64,000 nucleotides of DNA from Salibacterium qingdaonense (lineage in GTDB: Bacteria > Bacillota > Bacilli > Bacillales > Marinococcaceae): NCBI RefSeq assembly GCF_900114715.1, contig NZ_FOTY01000003.1:62001-126000 (forward strand), given 5' to 3'. This document shows positions 19,972 through 31,604 of this stretch, piece after piece (the stretch's first letter is position 1; the number at the start of each line of letters is the position of its first letter). The notes under the pieces were generated by a model. The model saw only the letters and a list, made by a program, of their open reading frames with translations. It had not been told where the DNA came from and made no database searches. A program made the translations under genes and the position numbers.

Positions 19972-21252
19972 ATGAATATACGAATACCAAGAGGAACGCA
20001 GGATATTCTGCCGGGGCGTTCGGAAGAGTGGAAGTATGTGGAACGTATCTGGCATGACATCTGCCGTCGTTATAATTACGCGGAAATCCGCACACCTATT
20101 TTTGAACAGACGGAGCTCTTCCAGCGTGGTGTCGGTGATACGACTGACATTGTACAAAAAGAAATGTATACATTTGAAGACCGTTCGGGCCGAAGTCTGA
20201 CGCTTAGACCCGAAGGTACTGCCTCGGTCGTACGATCTTATGTCGAAAACAAACGGTTTGGTCTCCCGGACCAGCCGGACAAACTCTATTACACTGGACC
20301 GATGTTTCGTTATGAGCGCCCGCAGTCCGGAAGAATGCGTCAGTTTGTACAGTTTGGCGTAGAAGCGATAGGCAGTGACGATCCAGCGGTTGATGCGGAA
20401 GTTATTTCGCTGGCGATGGAGTTTTACCGGGAAGCCGGGTTGAAGGGGCTGAAACTTGTTCTGAACAGTCTTGGGGACCACGAAAGCAGAAATGCCCACC
20501 GCGAGGCGTTGATCAGTCATTTCAGCCCGCGCATCGGCGAATTCTGCAGCGACTGTCAGAGCCGTCTGGAAACAAATCCGCTTCGCATTCTCGACTGCAA
20601 AGAGGACAAAGATCATCCGCTCATGAAGAATGCACCGTCTATCCTGGATTATTTGAATGACTATTCCACCCGGTATTTTGAAACAGTAAAAGAACTGCTG
20701 GATAAAATGGATATTCCTTATGTTGTGGATCCCAACCTTGTGCGCGGTCTTGATTACTATAATCACACCGCCTTTGAGATCATGATTGAAGGAGAAGGAT
20801 TCGGCGCGATTTCCACCTTGATGGGTGGAGGACGTTATAACGGCCTGGTCGAAGAGCTCGGAGGCCCGGAATCCCCCGGTATAGGTTTTGCTCTGAGTGT
20901 GGAACGGCTGCTCATGGCGCTGGATGCCCAGAACGTGGAAGTTCCGATGCAGCAGGGCCTGGACTGTTATCTTGTGACACAAGGCGGGGAACCGGACAAA
21001 GAAGCGGCAGCGCTTTTGATGGAACTCCGCCGGGCAGGTATAACCGCAGATAAGGATTACATGAACAAAAAAATGAAAGGACAGTTTAAAGCCGCCGACC
21101 GAAAGCAGGCTCTGTTCACGGCAGTACTTGGAGAAGAAGAATGGAATGCCGGAATAATCAACTTGAAAAACATGCAGAGCGGCGGCCAGGAGGAAGTGGC
21201 AATCAAAGAACTTCCGGCCCGTTTGTCCGAGCAATTGAAGGAGGAAAAATAA
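19972..21252 (+). CDS. hisS: Histidyl-tRNA synthetase
   Basis: A class II synthetase charging tRNA-His (426 aa, normal). Motif 2 '[18 protein letters not shown]', the histidine-binding block '[13 protein letters not shown]' and motif 3 '[11 protein letters not shown]' are present, followed by a C-terminal anticodon-binding domain. Transcription is gated by the T-box leader upstream. Its stop codon shares one base with the aspS start, so the two synthetases are one operon. Confidence 0.97.
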   Translation: MNIRIPRGTQDILPGRSEEWKYVERIWHDICRRYNYAEIRTPIFEQTELFQRGVGDTTDIVQKEMYTFEDRSGRSLTLRPEGTASVVRSYVENKRFGLPDQPDKLYYTGPMFRYERPQSGRMRQFVQFGVEAIGSDDPAVDAEVISLAMEFYREAGLKGLKLVLNSLGDHESRNAHREALISHFSPRIGEFCSDCQSRLETNPLRILDCKEDKDHPLMKNAPSILDYLNDYSTRYFETVKELLDKMDIPYVVDPNLVRGLDYYNHTAFEIMIEGEGFGAISTLMGGGRYNGLVEELGGPESPGIGFALSVERLLMALDAQNVEVPMQQGLDCYLVTQGGEPDKEAAALLMELRRAGITADKDYMNKKMKGQFKAADRKQALFTAVLGEEEWNAGIINLKNMQSGGQEEVAIKELPARLSEQLKEEK

Positions 21253-23027
21253 TGATAGGTAGAACGCATTATTGTACAGATATCACGGAATCAACGATTG
21301 GTTCCGTCGTTGAATTAAAGGGATGGGCCCAGACGAGGCGTGACCTGGGCCAGGTGATTTTTATAGACCTGCGTGACCGGAGCGGCATCGTGCAGATTGT
21401 TGCCAATCCGGAAATCTCTCCGGGGGCCCTTGAAACAATGGATAAAGTAAGAAGTGAGTACGTGCTGGACGTAAAAGGCACCGTCGTGAAGCGGGATGAG
21501 GAAACCTATAATGAAAAAATCCCAACCGGTACTGTCGAAGTCCAGGTGGACGAAGTGACGATTCTTAACGACGCGAAGCCACTGCCGTTTCAGATAGAAG
21601 ACGACACGGATGTATCAGAAGATGTCCGTCTAAGGTACCGCTATCTTGACCTGCGCCGCGCGGGAATGCGTGAAACATTTAAAATGCGCCACCGCACGAC
21701 GAAGCTGATCCGGGATTTTCTGGACGAACAGGATTTTCTCGAGATGGAAACACCAATGCTGACCAAGAGTACACCGGAAGGCGCACGCGATTATCTCGTG
21801 CCGAGCCGGGTGCATCACGGACAGTTTTATGCGCTTCCGCAGTCCCCGCAGTTGTTTAAACAGCTGTTGATGGTATCCGGCTTTGAAAAATACTATCAGA
21901 TAGTGCGCTGCTTCCGGGATGAGGACCTTCGTGCCGACCGCCAGCCGGAGTTTACACAGGTCGACATTGAAGCATCTTTCATGAATACAGAAGATTTTCT
22001 GCCAATGATGGAAAACATGATGCGCCGGGTCATGAAAGACATTCACAACGTGGACATCGAGGCACCTTTTAAGCGTTTGACGTATGAAGAAGCGATGCAC
22101 CGCTTTGGTTCGGATAAGCCGGATACCCGTTTTGGAATGGAACTCGTGGAGCTGAGCGATATTGTGAAAGACAGCGGCTTTAAAGTATTCAATGACGCTG
22201 TGAAAAACGGCGGTATTGTGAAGGGGCTGAATGTCAAAGGTGTTGCTGACTCCATGTCCCGAAAAGAAATTGACGACCTGGCAGAATTCGTGGCCATTTA
22301 CGGCGCAAAAGGACTTGCCTGGCTGAAGGTCGAAGAAGAGAGCCTGAAAGGCCCGATTGCCAAGTTCTTTACCGAAGAAGAAACAACAGAGCTTCGAAAA
22401 GCAATGGATGCTGAAGCCGGCGACCTGTTGTTCTTTGGTGCCGATCAGAAACAGATTGTCTTTGATGCCCTCGGAGCGCTTCGTCTGAAGTTTGGAAAAG
22501 AACTCGGTCTTATTGACGAGAATGCCTTTCATTTTCTGTGGGTGACAGAGTTTCCGTTAATGGAGTATGACCCGGAGACAAAGAAATACTCCGCCATGCA
22601 CCATCCATTCACCAGACCGATGCCTGAAGATATCGATAAACTGGAAGACCGCCCGGAGGAAGTGAAAGCAGAAGCTTACGATCTTGTGTTGAACGGCTAT
22701 GAACTTGGCGGTGGTTCCCAGCGTATTTTTGAAAGAGAACTACAGGAGAAAATGTTTACCGCGCTTGGTTTCAGCCGGGAGGAGGCAGAAGAACAGTTCG
22801 GCTTTCTGCTGAATGCATTTGATTACGGCACTCCGCCGCATGGTGGAATTGCGCTCGGCCTGGACCGCCTGATTATGATTCTCGCCGGAAGCAATAATCT
22901 ACGCGATACCATTGCCTTTCCTAAGACAGCCAGTGCCAGTGATCCGTTAACCGGAGCTCCCGGAGAAGTCAGTGACAGCCAGCTTGATGAACTGGATCTG
23001 AAAATAATCCCCCGGGAAAAAGAGTAA
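21252..23027 (+). CDS. aspS: Aspartyl-tRNA synthetase
   Basis: A class IIb synthetase of 591 residues with an N-terminal OB anticodon-binding domain, motif 2 '[18 protein letters not shown]', the bacterial GAD insertion, and motif 3 'GIALGLDRL'. ATG 21252 overlaps the hisS stop by one base with AAGGAGG upstream; longer in-frame extensions into hisS are not plausible. Whether it is discriminating (Asp only) or also charges tRNA-Asn cannot be decided by eye. It converges closely with the next gene. Confidence 0.97.
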   Translation: MIGRTHYCTDITESTIGSVVELKGWAQTRRDLGQVIFIDLRDRSGIVQIVANPEISPGALETMDKVRSEYVLDVKGTVVKRDEETYNEKIPTGTVEVQVDEVTILNDAKPLPFQIEDDTDVSEDVRLRYRYLDLRRAGMRETFKMRHRTTKLIRDFLDEQDFLEMETPMLTKSTPEGARDYLVPSRVHHGQFYALPQSPQLFKQLLMVSGFEKYYQIVRCFRDEDLRADRQPEFTQVDIEASFMNTEDFLPMMENMMRRVMKDIHNVDIEAPFKRLTYEEAMHRFGSDKPDTRFGMELVELSDIVKDSGFKVFNDAVKNGGIVKGLNVKGVADSMSRKEIDDLAEFVAIYGAKGLAWLKVEEESLKGPIAKFFTEEETTELRKAMDAEAGDLLFFGADQKQIVFDALGALRLKFGKELGLIDENAFHFLWVTEFPLMEYDPETKKYSAMHHPFTRPMPEDIDKLEDRPEEVKAEAYDLVLNGYELGGGSQRIFERELQEKMFTALGFSREEAEEQFGFLLNAFDYGTPPHGGIALGLDRLIMILAGSNNLRDTIAFPKTASASDPLTGAPGEVSDSQLDELDLKIIPREKE

Positions 23028-23034
23028 GTACGAT

Positions 23035-23340
23035 TTAAATGTGATCGGTCTTTCGAAAAGCGGTGATAAAAGGGGAAGGATCCGTTTTGATCTGAAAGGT
23101 GCGTACGCCGCTGGTCGTATGCAGGTAGAGAAATCCGATTTGACCGGCTTCCCAGCGGAAGGATATGTCAAATACGTCCCGCAGCGGATAATGGTGAATA
23201 TGGCTTTCGATTCTGTCTTCGTATAAATAAAGCCATCCGCTGTATTCCTTCTGTTTTTTCTCGAGCCATTCAATCGTCTGTTCCACGTGAATGACTTCCT
23301 GTCTGGCAAGCCAGTTGGCGTCTTTATATTCATTACTCAT
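23035..23340 (-). CDS. Uncharacterised protein of 101 residues
   Basis: A small soluble protein. The N-terminal third is a charged helix (residues about 8–30), and the remainder alternates beta-like segments ('WLYLYEDRIESH', 'YPLRDVFDISFRW', 'GFLYLHTTSGVRTFQI'), reminiscent of a small PH-like fold, though I do not recognise the family with certainty. AAAGGACG lies upstream of the ATG. Its stop is 7 bases from that of aspS on the opposite strand, with no terminator in between. Real by length, codon pattern and ribosome-binding site; function unknown. Confidence 0.7.
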   Translation of the reverse strand: MSNEYKDANWLARQEVIHVEQTIEWLEKKQKEYSGWLYLYEDRIESHIHHYPLRDVFDISFRWEAGQIGFLYLHTTSGVRTFQIKTDPSPFITAFRKTDHI

Positions 23341-23482
23341 TTAGAAGCGGACGTCCTTTCTTTTGGTTTCATGACCTGAGTCCAACTTATACCCTTATCA
23401 GCCGTTTGTTAACCCCTCTTCTTTGAAAAAACAGGAGGTTTCCTTTGTTTTCAAAAATACCGGCAGAAGAAAGGACTCATTC

Positions 23483-23511
23483 TTGACCATCGCATGGATA
23501 CGTGCTATGAT
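23483..23511 (+). promoter_or_regulatory. Sigma-A promoter of 6S RNA
   Basis: TTGACC (23483–23488), 17-base spacer, TATGAT (23506–23511), giving a start near 23518 just before the closing stem of the 6S RNA. Confidence 0.8.
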
Positions 23512-23518
23512 ATAATCA

Positions 23519-23719
23519 ATCAAGTTGAAGAGTCCTGAGGTGTACGTGGGACACTAATCGTTTTGAGCCAACAGTTTTACATTGGGAGCCCGGACGTTTC
23601 AATTGGAATGACACGCCTCTTTATTGTGGAAGTCTGAACAATTGAACAGGGCACCCACCTGCCGATGCAGGCTTCAAAACCAGGTCAGTTTGACGGCACA
23701 TCGGGACTCTTCTATTTTT
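23519..23719 (+). ncRNA. ssrS: 6S RNA (regulator of RNA polymerase)
   Basis: A roughly 200-base RNA with a long rod shape: GAAGAGTCC near 23527 pairs with GGGACTCTTC at 23703–23712, enclosing a large central bubble. It is headed by a strong sigma-A promoter and ends in a closing stem followed by TATTTTTG. 6S RNA mimics an open promoter and binds sigma-A holoenzyme. The location just downstream of aspS is where B. subtilis carries bsrA (6S-1). No protein-coding frame fits this stretch. The assignment rests on fold, position and promoter. Confidence 0.82.
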
Positions 23720-23728
23720 GAAAGCAGT

Positions 23729-23760
23729 AACCCCAGGGGACTACTTCCTCTGGGGTTTTG
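23729..23760 (+). terminator. Intrinsic terminator between 6S RNA and rsfA
   Basis: Arms AACCCCAG (23729–23736) and CTGGGGTT (23750–23757), followed by TTTTG on the + strand. On the - strand the following bases are less U-rich, so it may stop rsfA transcripts only weakly. Confidence 0.65.
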
Positions 23761-23836
23761 TATGTTTTCAGGCAGAAGATAATCAGGATTTTCTTCATTC
23801 CAGGGAGCAATTGTGAGATAATGAAAAGCGTGATTT

Positions 23837-24400
23837 TCAGGCGTCCTCCATTTTTTCAAGATTTCCATTCCGGTCCATGCGAAAAAAGTTGGAAACCTGA
23901 TTTGTCTCCTCGGTGACGGCCATTTCCCTGGCTCGATTCATCATATTTACTATGGTATCGTAATCCTGTTTTACCGCTAGATAGTCGCTCGTTATTCTGT
24001 TGATTTCCTGCTGCAGTTCCTCATGCCGGGACTCCAGCCGGGCAATGGTTTCTTCTGATGTTTCGGACAAGGCATACTCCAGCCGTTCCAAAGCTTTAAT
24101 AATAAATTCCAATGTTACATACGAAGGTCGGCTGCTTTTATTTAGGCTGGAAACGGCCTGATGAGCTGACTTTTTTAATTTTTGTTTACGTTCACGTTTC
24201 GCTTTTTTCACTGCTTCCTGATACCTGGACCGGACGATGGCATTCCAGCGGAACCCGCATGCAGCTGAAGTTCTGTCCAGTGCATCTCCCGCTTCATCAA
24301 AGGCATGCAGCTGTGTACTTCCATCCCGGATGTGCTGCAAAATGGTATCAGCAAGATAACGATCATCCCGGTCGGACCAGGCATCTTGTCTTACATTCAT
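23837..24400 (-). CDS. rsfA: RsfA-family prespore transcription factor
   Basis: A 187-residue protein with the N-terminal Myb/SANT-like domain typical of RsfA: '[20 protein letters not shown]' and '[16 protein letters not shown]'. A basic helix and a long coiled coil (residues about 95–160) follow. In B. subtilis RsfA fine-tunes the sigma-F regulon in the forespore; paralogues (e.g. YlbO) exist, so this could be one of those. AAAGGAGAG lies before the ATG, and a sigma-F/G-type promoter lies upstream. The divergent neighbour is a sensor kinase. Confidence 0.85.
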   Translation of the reverse strand: MNVRQDAWSDRDDRYLADTILQHIRDGSTQLHAFDEAGDALDRTSAACGFRWNAIVRSRYQEAVKKAKRERKQKLKKSAHQAVSSLNKSSRPSYVTLEFIIKALERLEYALSETSEETIARLESRHEELQQEINRITSDYLAVKQDYDTIVNMMNRAREMAVTEETNQVSNFFRMDRNGNLEKMEDA

Positions 24401-24446
24401 TGTGTTATCTCTCCTTTCGGCTTCCTGTCCATAGATTGACAGTTTC

Positions 24447-24476
24447 TAGTGTAGCCTGTGATTGGAAGATATATAC
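24447..24476 (-). promoter_or_regulatory. Sigma-F/sigma-G-type promoter of rsfA
   Basis: On the - strand GTATA (24476–24472) is followed after 15 bases by GGCTACACTA (24456–24447), which fits the forespore -10 pattern GGnnAnAnTn at every fixed position. The location about 45 bases upstream of rsfA and the known sigma-F control of rsfA in B. subtilis support it. TACACT inside it also resembles a sigma-A -10, but no matching -35 is seen. Confidence 0.62.
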
Positions 24477-24542
24477 CTAAGACAAAAGCGGGCAAAAGGT
24501 AACGCGCAGCAAGAAGATGTGGACTCTAGGTAGGTGAGAAGA

Positions 24543-26702
24543 ATGAAAACCCTCCGCTCCAAACTTTTACTTATATTTTTAGTGATCACCTGTGTGCCGC
24601 TTACGGTGGCAGGTATCATTTCCTATCAGACACAGAAAAATGATTTAACGAACCGCATCGAACAGACGCTGTTTATATACTCGGACAATCTGGCGGTGGC
24701 GGTGGAAGATATTGTGCGTGAGCGGCTTTTTGATCTTGAACAGTTATCTGACAATCCTGTGTTGATGGATGAAGAGGCGGGAAAAGAAGAAAAGCAGCAG
24801 GAATTCATGAAATTTATACATAATCATGAGCTGTATTACGGTCTTATCTTTGTCAATCCACAAGGGCAGGTCACCGTTGATACAGATGGCACCGTAGTTG
24901 GAAACAATGTCTCCCAAAGACAATGGTTTCAGGAAGCAGAAGACGGTGGTGTGTTTCTGTCAGACATATTTAACTCCCCCGTCGTAAACAGTCCTATCCT
25001 TGCGATGGCGGCGTCGGTGGAGAACGAAGAGGGAGAGGTTATCGGTGTTCTTTCTCCTTCCTTTGATCTGGAAAACCTGTGGTCGTTTTTGTGGGAGCGT
25101 ACCAGTGAGTATTCCGCGCAGCAGAACAATTTTAACCCATCAGGAGACACCTTTATTCTGAATCAGACGGGGGATTATATTGCCCACCCCAACCAGAACT
25201 ATATTCTGGAGAGAAACTTTCTGGACGAATCAAACAAGAACATGGAAACAATGGAAGGATTCAAAGACCAGCCCGGCCTTATTCACAATGAAGAGTCACA
25301 AAGTGTAAGTGCCATTGCTCCTGTAGGACATATGGAAGGATTTAACAACGAATGGTATGTCGGAGTATCGGTTCCTGAAGATGAAGTATACGCTCCGCTC
25401 CGGAGCCTGCTTTGGAAATACGTGGCCTTGTTCAGCGTCGTGCTGTTAATTACAGTGACGGCGGTGTTCAAGCTGTCACGCTACATCACAGCCCCGGTGG
25501 AGAATCTGGTTTCAGCTGCGAGTGCTTTTGCAGAAGGGAAAAAAGTAACACCGCTTCATTCCAACGCATATGAAGAAGTTAACAAATTGAACCGGACATT
25601 TAATGACATGACAGAACGGCTGGAAGAGCGGGAAAAAGCACACCGGAAATCCTCGCTGATTCTCGAGGCAACAGATAACGGCGTTATTTCCATCAATCGG
25701 GAAGATTTCACGATCACGACATTCAACCGGACGTGTGAAAATCTTTTCGGCTGCGGGAAAGAGAAATTGCTTGGCCGTCCCCTGCATGAAGTAAAGGAAA
25801 TATGTCCGGAATTTGCTTCTTTCATGGAGCATGTTCAGCTGTCTGACGACAGGGACCACCGTTCAACCATCTTTGAATTTGACTGCACAATTCATGGGTG
25901 GACTCATTCTTTTTTCCTCAGTAATACACCTCTTCCATCTTTTGAAAATGATGACAGAGTGGAAGATTTTCTGTTGGTATTTAAAGAAATTACAGAAAAA
26001 AGGGAGATGGAACGAGAACTGCTCCGCAGTGAAAAGCTGAAAGTAATCGGCCGGCTTTCGGCAGGTTTTGCCCACGAAATCAGAAATCCGCTGACAACCA
26101 TCCATGGTTTTATGCAGTTGTTCAAGGAATCACCGGATGCAGGCGGGGTGAGCAGCTATCACTATCAGATTATCATCTCGGAAATTGAGCGGGTGAACAG
26201 CATCGTGGAGGATCTTTTGACTATTGCCAGACCGGACAAAACAGAGGACAAAGATTATATCAATGTGAATGAAATCCTGGCCCATACTATCTATTTATTC
26301 CAGACACGTGCCGATCACAGCAGTATTTCGATGGAACAGGAACTGGATGCAGAACTTCCGCAAGTGTACGGGGAAGATAAGAAACTGAGGCAGGTATTTA
26401 TGAATCTTATTAAAAATGCACTGGAAGCAGTGGAACAGAATGGGTACATTTACGTAGAGACAAAAAGCCGTTCTGATTTTTCCCGGCAGGGCGTTGCGAT
26501 TCGTATCATCGATGATGGATGTGGGATGGATGCTGAAACATTGGATAAACTGGGCAGCCCATTTTATACAACGAAGGCCGACGGCACCGGTCTTGGACTG
26601 ATGACCTGCTTTCAGATTATTGAAGAAGCAGGCGGAAGTATGGATGTCAGTAGTGAGGAAGGAAGCGGCTCCGAATTTGATATTTGGCTGCCGGTGGAGT
26701 AA
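24543..26702 (+). CDS. Membrane sensor histidine kinase (dCache-HAMP-PAS-HisKA-HATPase)
   Basis: A 719-residue orphan sensor kinase. Order of parts: membrane helix 1 (residues about 8–28), a large extracellular dCache-like sensor, membrane helix 2 (about 284–306), HAMP, PAS (about 370–480), HisKA with the phosphorylated histidine in GFAHEIRNPLTT, and a HATPase domain with N-box NLIKNALEA, DDGCGM and GTGLGL. The H-box resembles phosphorelay kinases such as KinA/KinB/KinE, so a role in feeding Spo0F/Spo0A is plausible but not shown. No response regulator is adjacent. ATG 24543 follows TAGGTGAG. Confidence 0.9.
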   Translation: MKTLRSKLLLIFLVITCVPLTVAGIISYQTQKNDLTNRIEQTLFIYSDNLAVAVEDIVRERLFDLEQLSDNPVLMDEEAGKEEKQQEFMKFIHNHELYYGLIFVNPQGQVTVDTDGTVVGNNVSQRQWFQEAEDGGVFLSDIFNSPVVNSPILAMAASVENEEGEVIGVLSPSFDLENLWSFLWERTSEYSAQQNNFNPSGDTFILNQTGDYIAHPNQNYILERNFLDESNKNMETMEGFKDQPGLIHNEESQSVSAIAPVGHMEGFNNEWYVGVSVPEDEVYAPLRSLLWKYVALFSVVLLITVTAVFKLSRYITAPVENLVSAASAFAEGKKVTPLHSNAYEEVNKLNRTFNDMTERLEEREKAHRKSSLILEATDNGVISINREDFTITTFNRTCENLFGCGKEKLLGRPLHEVKEICPEFASFMEHVQLSDDRDHRSTIFEFDCTIHGWTHSFFLSNTPLPSFENDDRVEDFLLVFKEITEKREMERELLRSEKLKVIGRLSAGFAHEIRNPLTTIHGFMQLFKESPDAGGVSSYHYQIIISEIERVNSIVEDLLTIARPDKTEDKDYINVNEILAHTIYLFQTRADHSSISMEQELDAELPQVYGEDKKLRQVFMNLIKNALEAVEQNGYIYVETKSRSDFSRQGVAIRIIDDGCGMDAETLDKLGSPFYTTKADGTGLGLMTCFQIIEEAGGSMDVSSEEGSGSEFDIWLPVE

Positions 26703-26703
26703 A

Positions 26704-26740
26704 AAAGACAGAAGAACCTCTTTTAGGTTCTTCTGTCTTT
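26704..26740. terminator. Bidirectional terminator between the kinase gene and rarA
   Basis: Arms within 26704–26720 and 26726–26740 pair over about 15 bp (AAGACAGAAGAACCT and its complement) with a 5-base loop. A-rich and T-rich flanks make it work both ways. The last codons and the stop of rarA are inside the stem. Confidence 0.88.
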
Positions 26741-28003
26741 CTCTGTATTATAATAAACCTCGGCCAGCGCACGTTCGAATTTACCGGTGGTTTTTGGTAC
26801 ATAATATTGATCATGTCTCAGGACGTCCGGCAGATACTGCTGGGGAACCCAGCCTCTGGTGTCATCGTGGGGGTATTGATAGGTATTGCCGCGTCCGAGT
26901 TTTTCAGCACCTTTATAGTGAGCGTCTTTCAGATGCAGCGGAATGTCCGGCGTTCCATGCCTGAGAAGTGATTCCCGCGCTTGATCAAAGGCTTTATAAG
27001 CACTGTTTGATTTAGGAGAAAGGCACAGTTCTACAACGGCATCGGCAAGAGGAATTCTCGCTTCAGGAAAACCGAGGCGCTCCGCCGCTTCCACAGCCGC
27101 CAGCGCTCTTGGGCCGGCCTGTGGACTCGCCAGGCCGATATCCTCGTACGCGGTGACAACAAGGCGCCTGCCGATGCTGAGGAGATCACCTGCCTCCACC
27201 AGCCGCGCGAGATAATGAAGCGCCGCGTCTGGATCGCTTCCGCGGATGGATTTCTGGAATGCTGAGAGTACATCATAATGGGCATCTCCGTCCTTGTCAT
27301 GCTGAAAGCTTTTTTTCTGAATGCATTCTTCCGCTGTGGTAAGGTCGATGGTAACGGCACCGTCTTCATCTGAAGGCGTGGACAGGACCGCCAGTTCCAG
27401 CGAACCTAAAGCTGTGCGGAGATCTCCACCGCCTGCTTCAGCGAGGTGACGGGCGGCATCCTCATTCAGGACCGCCTCGTAGTTTCCAAGACCCCGCTCT
27501 TTATCCTGAAGAGCGTAATGAAGCGCCTCGATGACGTCATCGATGGAAAGGCGCTGCAGCTCAAATATCTGGCAGCGGCTCCGGATGGCGGGGTTTATGG
27601 CGTGATATGGATTGGCTGTCGTCGCCCCGATCATAATGATCAACCCTTTTTCCAGGTGCGGAAGCAGAAAATCCTGTTTCGTTTTATCCAGACGGTGTAC
27701 TTCGTCCATAATAAGAATCAGCTGGTTGGAAATCTTCGCTTCTTCGACCGCAATCTCCATGTCTTTTTTATTATGTTCTACTGCATTCATCATTTTAAAC
27801 GGAATATCAGTGCTTCCTGCTACGGCCGAAGCGATCGATGTTTTTCCTGTACCCGGCGGGCCGTAGAGAATCATGGAAGAGAGTTTTCTCGTTTGAATCA
27901 TACGCTGCAGCAGTCTGCCTTCACTGAGCAGGTGATCCTGTCCGATTACTTCATCAATGGTCCGCGGGCGCATGCGGTACGGGAGTGGCTGCTGTTTATT
28001 CAT
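26723..28003 (-). CDS. rarA: Replication-associated recombination AAA ATPase RarA
   Basis: RarA (MgsA in E. coli) is a clamp-loader-like AAA+ ATPase acting at stalled replication forks. Walker A YGPPGTGKTS (about residue 48), Walker B LIMDEVHRLDK, sensor 'MIGATTANP' and the C-terminal tetramerisation and lid region ('GAEKLGRGNTYQYPHD') are visible. At 426 aa it is full length. AAAGGAGC precedes the ATG. B. subtilis carries the orthologue (yrvN) in the same neighbourhood. Confidence 0.97.
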   Translation of the reverse strand: MNKQQPLPYRMRPRTIDEVIGQDHLLSEGRLLQRMIQTRKLSSMILYGPPGTGKTSIASAVAGSTDIPFKMMNAVEHNKKDMEIAVEEAKISNQLILIMDEVHRLDKTKQDFLLPHLEKGLIIMIGATTANPYHAINPAIRSRCQIFELQRLSIDDVIEALHYALQDKERGLGNYEAVLNEDAARHLAEAGGGDLRTALGSLELAVLSTPSDEDGAVTIDLTTAEECIQKKSFQHDKDGDAHYDVLSAFQKSIRGSDPDAALHYLARLVEAGDLLSIGRRLVVTAYEDIGLASPQAGPRALAAVEAAERLGFPEARIPLADAVVELCLSPKSNSAYKAFDQARESLLRHGTPDIPLHLKDAHYKGAEKLGRGNTYQYPHDDTRGWVPQQYLPDVLRHDQYYVPKTTGKFERALAEVYYNTEKDRRT

Positions 28004-28090
28004 AATAAAAGCTCCTTTTATGCAAGAACATCAGTTCTAATATAACACAAAAAGCGTTTTGTAAACAGAGAAAGATGACTGGTATGATTC

Positions 28091-28108
28091 AGCTTTTATG
28101 CAAAAGCT
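28091..28108. repeat. Inverted repeat over the -35 region of the yczE-like/cymR promoter
   Basis: AGCTTTT (28091–28097) and AAAAGCT (28102–28108) flank a 4-base centre. It lies about 14 bases upstream of a perfect TATAAT and covers the expected -35 position, so it could be an operator. No T run follows, so it is not a terminator. Confidence 0.45.
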
Positions 28109-28121
28109 GGTCTGTTCATGC

Positions 28122-28127
28122 TATAAT
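28122..28127 (+). promoter_or_regulatory. -10 element upstream of the yczE-like gene
   Basis: TATAAT at 28122–28127 with a poor -35 (TGCAAA at 28099–28104, 17-base spacer). The weak -35 overlapping an inverted repeat suggests regulated transcription of the following operon. Confidence 0.55.
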
Positions 28128-28196
28128 GACCAAGGATTAAATCGAAATAAGCAAAAACCGGATACCGGGTGTTCTTGATGGGAGACGTAAGATAGG

Positions 28197-28886
28197 ATGG
28201 AGAGAGAGTTTGCAAAGCATGAACACCTTATCGCAAGGTGGCTTATATTTACGGTCGGTATTATCATTATGTCATTCGGTATTGCGCTGATGATTAAAGC
28301 AAGACTTGGCAGTGCCCCGTGGGATGTGCTTCATGTTGGTCTTCAGCATCAGTTTGGTCTGACGGTCGGCACCTGGAGTATTATCATTGGTATTGGTATT
28401 ATCGCCGTGTCTTCTTGGATGGAACGGCGTATGCCGCAGGCCGGCAGTGTTGTGAATATGCTGGTTGTCGGTGTGTTTATTGACCTGTTTTTATGGATGC
28501 TGTCGACACCTGATTCCTACCTCCTGAGATTTGGAATGCTGCTTGCGGGAATCGTGGTGATAGGATACGGAATCGGAACGTATATTGCACCCGGGTGCGG
28601 AGCAGGACCCAGAGACAGTTTAATGCTGGCGCTGCAGAAACGGACGGGGTGGAAAGTTTCCCGTGTACGCGGCTTGATGGAAGTGCTTGTCCTTATTGTT
28701 GGATGGGTTCTAGGCGGCCCTGTCTTTATCGGGACAGTCCTGTTTTCCCTTGGAATCGGCCAGGTTGTGGGATTTACCCTCCCTCAATGCGAAAAGATGG
28801 TGAACCGACTGTTAGGAAGAGGTGGAACGAATGAAAATATCGACGAAAGGTCGTTACGGACTTACGATTATGATGGCACTGGCTGA
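28197..28886 (+). CDS. YczE/YyaS/YitT-family membrane protein
   Basis: A 229-residue protein with five or so hydrophobic helices and family blocks 'GIALMIKARLGSAPWDVLH' (key: ARLG..PWDV) and 'YIAPGCGAGPRDSLMLAL' (key: GCGAGPRD). Family members are integral membrane proteins of unclear transport or regulatory role. The 3' end overlaps cymR by 56 bases in another frame, so the last ~19 residues may be a read-on tail and the genes are likely co-transcribed. GGGAGACG lies upstream of the ATG. Confidence 0.83.
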   Translation: MEREFAKHEHLIARWLIFTVGIIIMSFGIALMIKARLGSAPWDVLHVGLQHQFGLTVGTWSIIIGIGIIAVSSWMERRMPQAGSVVNMLVVGVFIDLFLWMLSTPDSYLLRFGMLLAGIVVIGYGIGTYIAPGCGAGPRDSLMLALQKRTGWKVSRVRGLMEVLVLIVGWVLGGPVFIGTVLFSLGIGQVVGFTLPQCEKMVNRLLGRGGTNENIDERSLRTYDYDGTG

Positions 28887-29250
28887 AAAATACGGGGAAG
28901 GGCCCGTGTCTTTAAAATCCATTGCGAAAGAACATGATTTATCAGAACATTACCTGGAACAGCTGATTGCTCCACTCCGGAACGCGATGCTCGTCAAAAG
29001 CGTCCGCGGAGCGCACGGGGGCTATATGCTGACCAAGAACGCAGCTGATATTACAGCCGGTGACATTATCCGTGTGCTTGAAGGGCCGATCAGTCCTGTG
29101 GAGGTACTGGATGATGAAGAACCGGCAAAACGGGATTTATGGATTAAAATCCGGGATGCGGTTAAAGATGTACTCGATAACACGACGCTTGAGGACTTGT
29201 CTTCGTATAAAGGAGACGATGATCACGAGTATTATATGTTTTATATTTAA
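28831..29250 (+). CDS. cymR: Cysteine metabolism repressor CymR
   Basis: An Rrf2-family regulator (139 aa) that in Bacillus represses cysteine and sulfur assimilation genes together with the co-repressor CysK. The start MKISTKGRYG, the winged-helix block 'LSEHYLEQLIAPLRNA' and 'GGYMLTKNA', and the C-terminal 'RVLEGPISPVEVLDDEEPAKR' region (key: EGPISPVEVL) match CymR closely. It has no cysteine, so it does not hold an Fe-S cluster like IscR. ATG 28831 has AAGAGGTGGAA upstream. It is followed by a cysteine desulfurase gene. Confidence 0.94.
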   Translation: MKISTKGRYGLTIMMALAEKYGEGPVSLKSIAKEHDLSEHYLEQLIAPLRNAMLVKSVRGAHGGYMLTKNAADITAGDIIRVLEGPISPVEVLDDEEPAKRDLWIKIRDAVKDVLDNTTLEDLSSYKGDDDHEYYMFYI

Positions 29251-29274
29251 TTCAACAGGCGGGAGGAGAAACCA

Positions 29275-31578
<2,304 letters not shown>

Positions 31579-31604
31579 ACTATGCTCGAAAAAGGAGAAT
31601 CAAT

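Noticed and set aside
23674-23868. 64-residue frame on the - strand downstream of rsfA
   Set aside because: It runs through a terminator hairpin and the 3' arm of 6S RNA and matches no known family; best explained as chance.
27446-28045. 199-residue + strand frame opposite rarA
   Set aside because: Antisense shadow of a well-conserved AAA ATPase gene, with no start signal.
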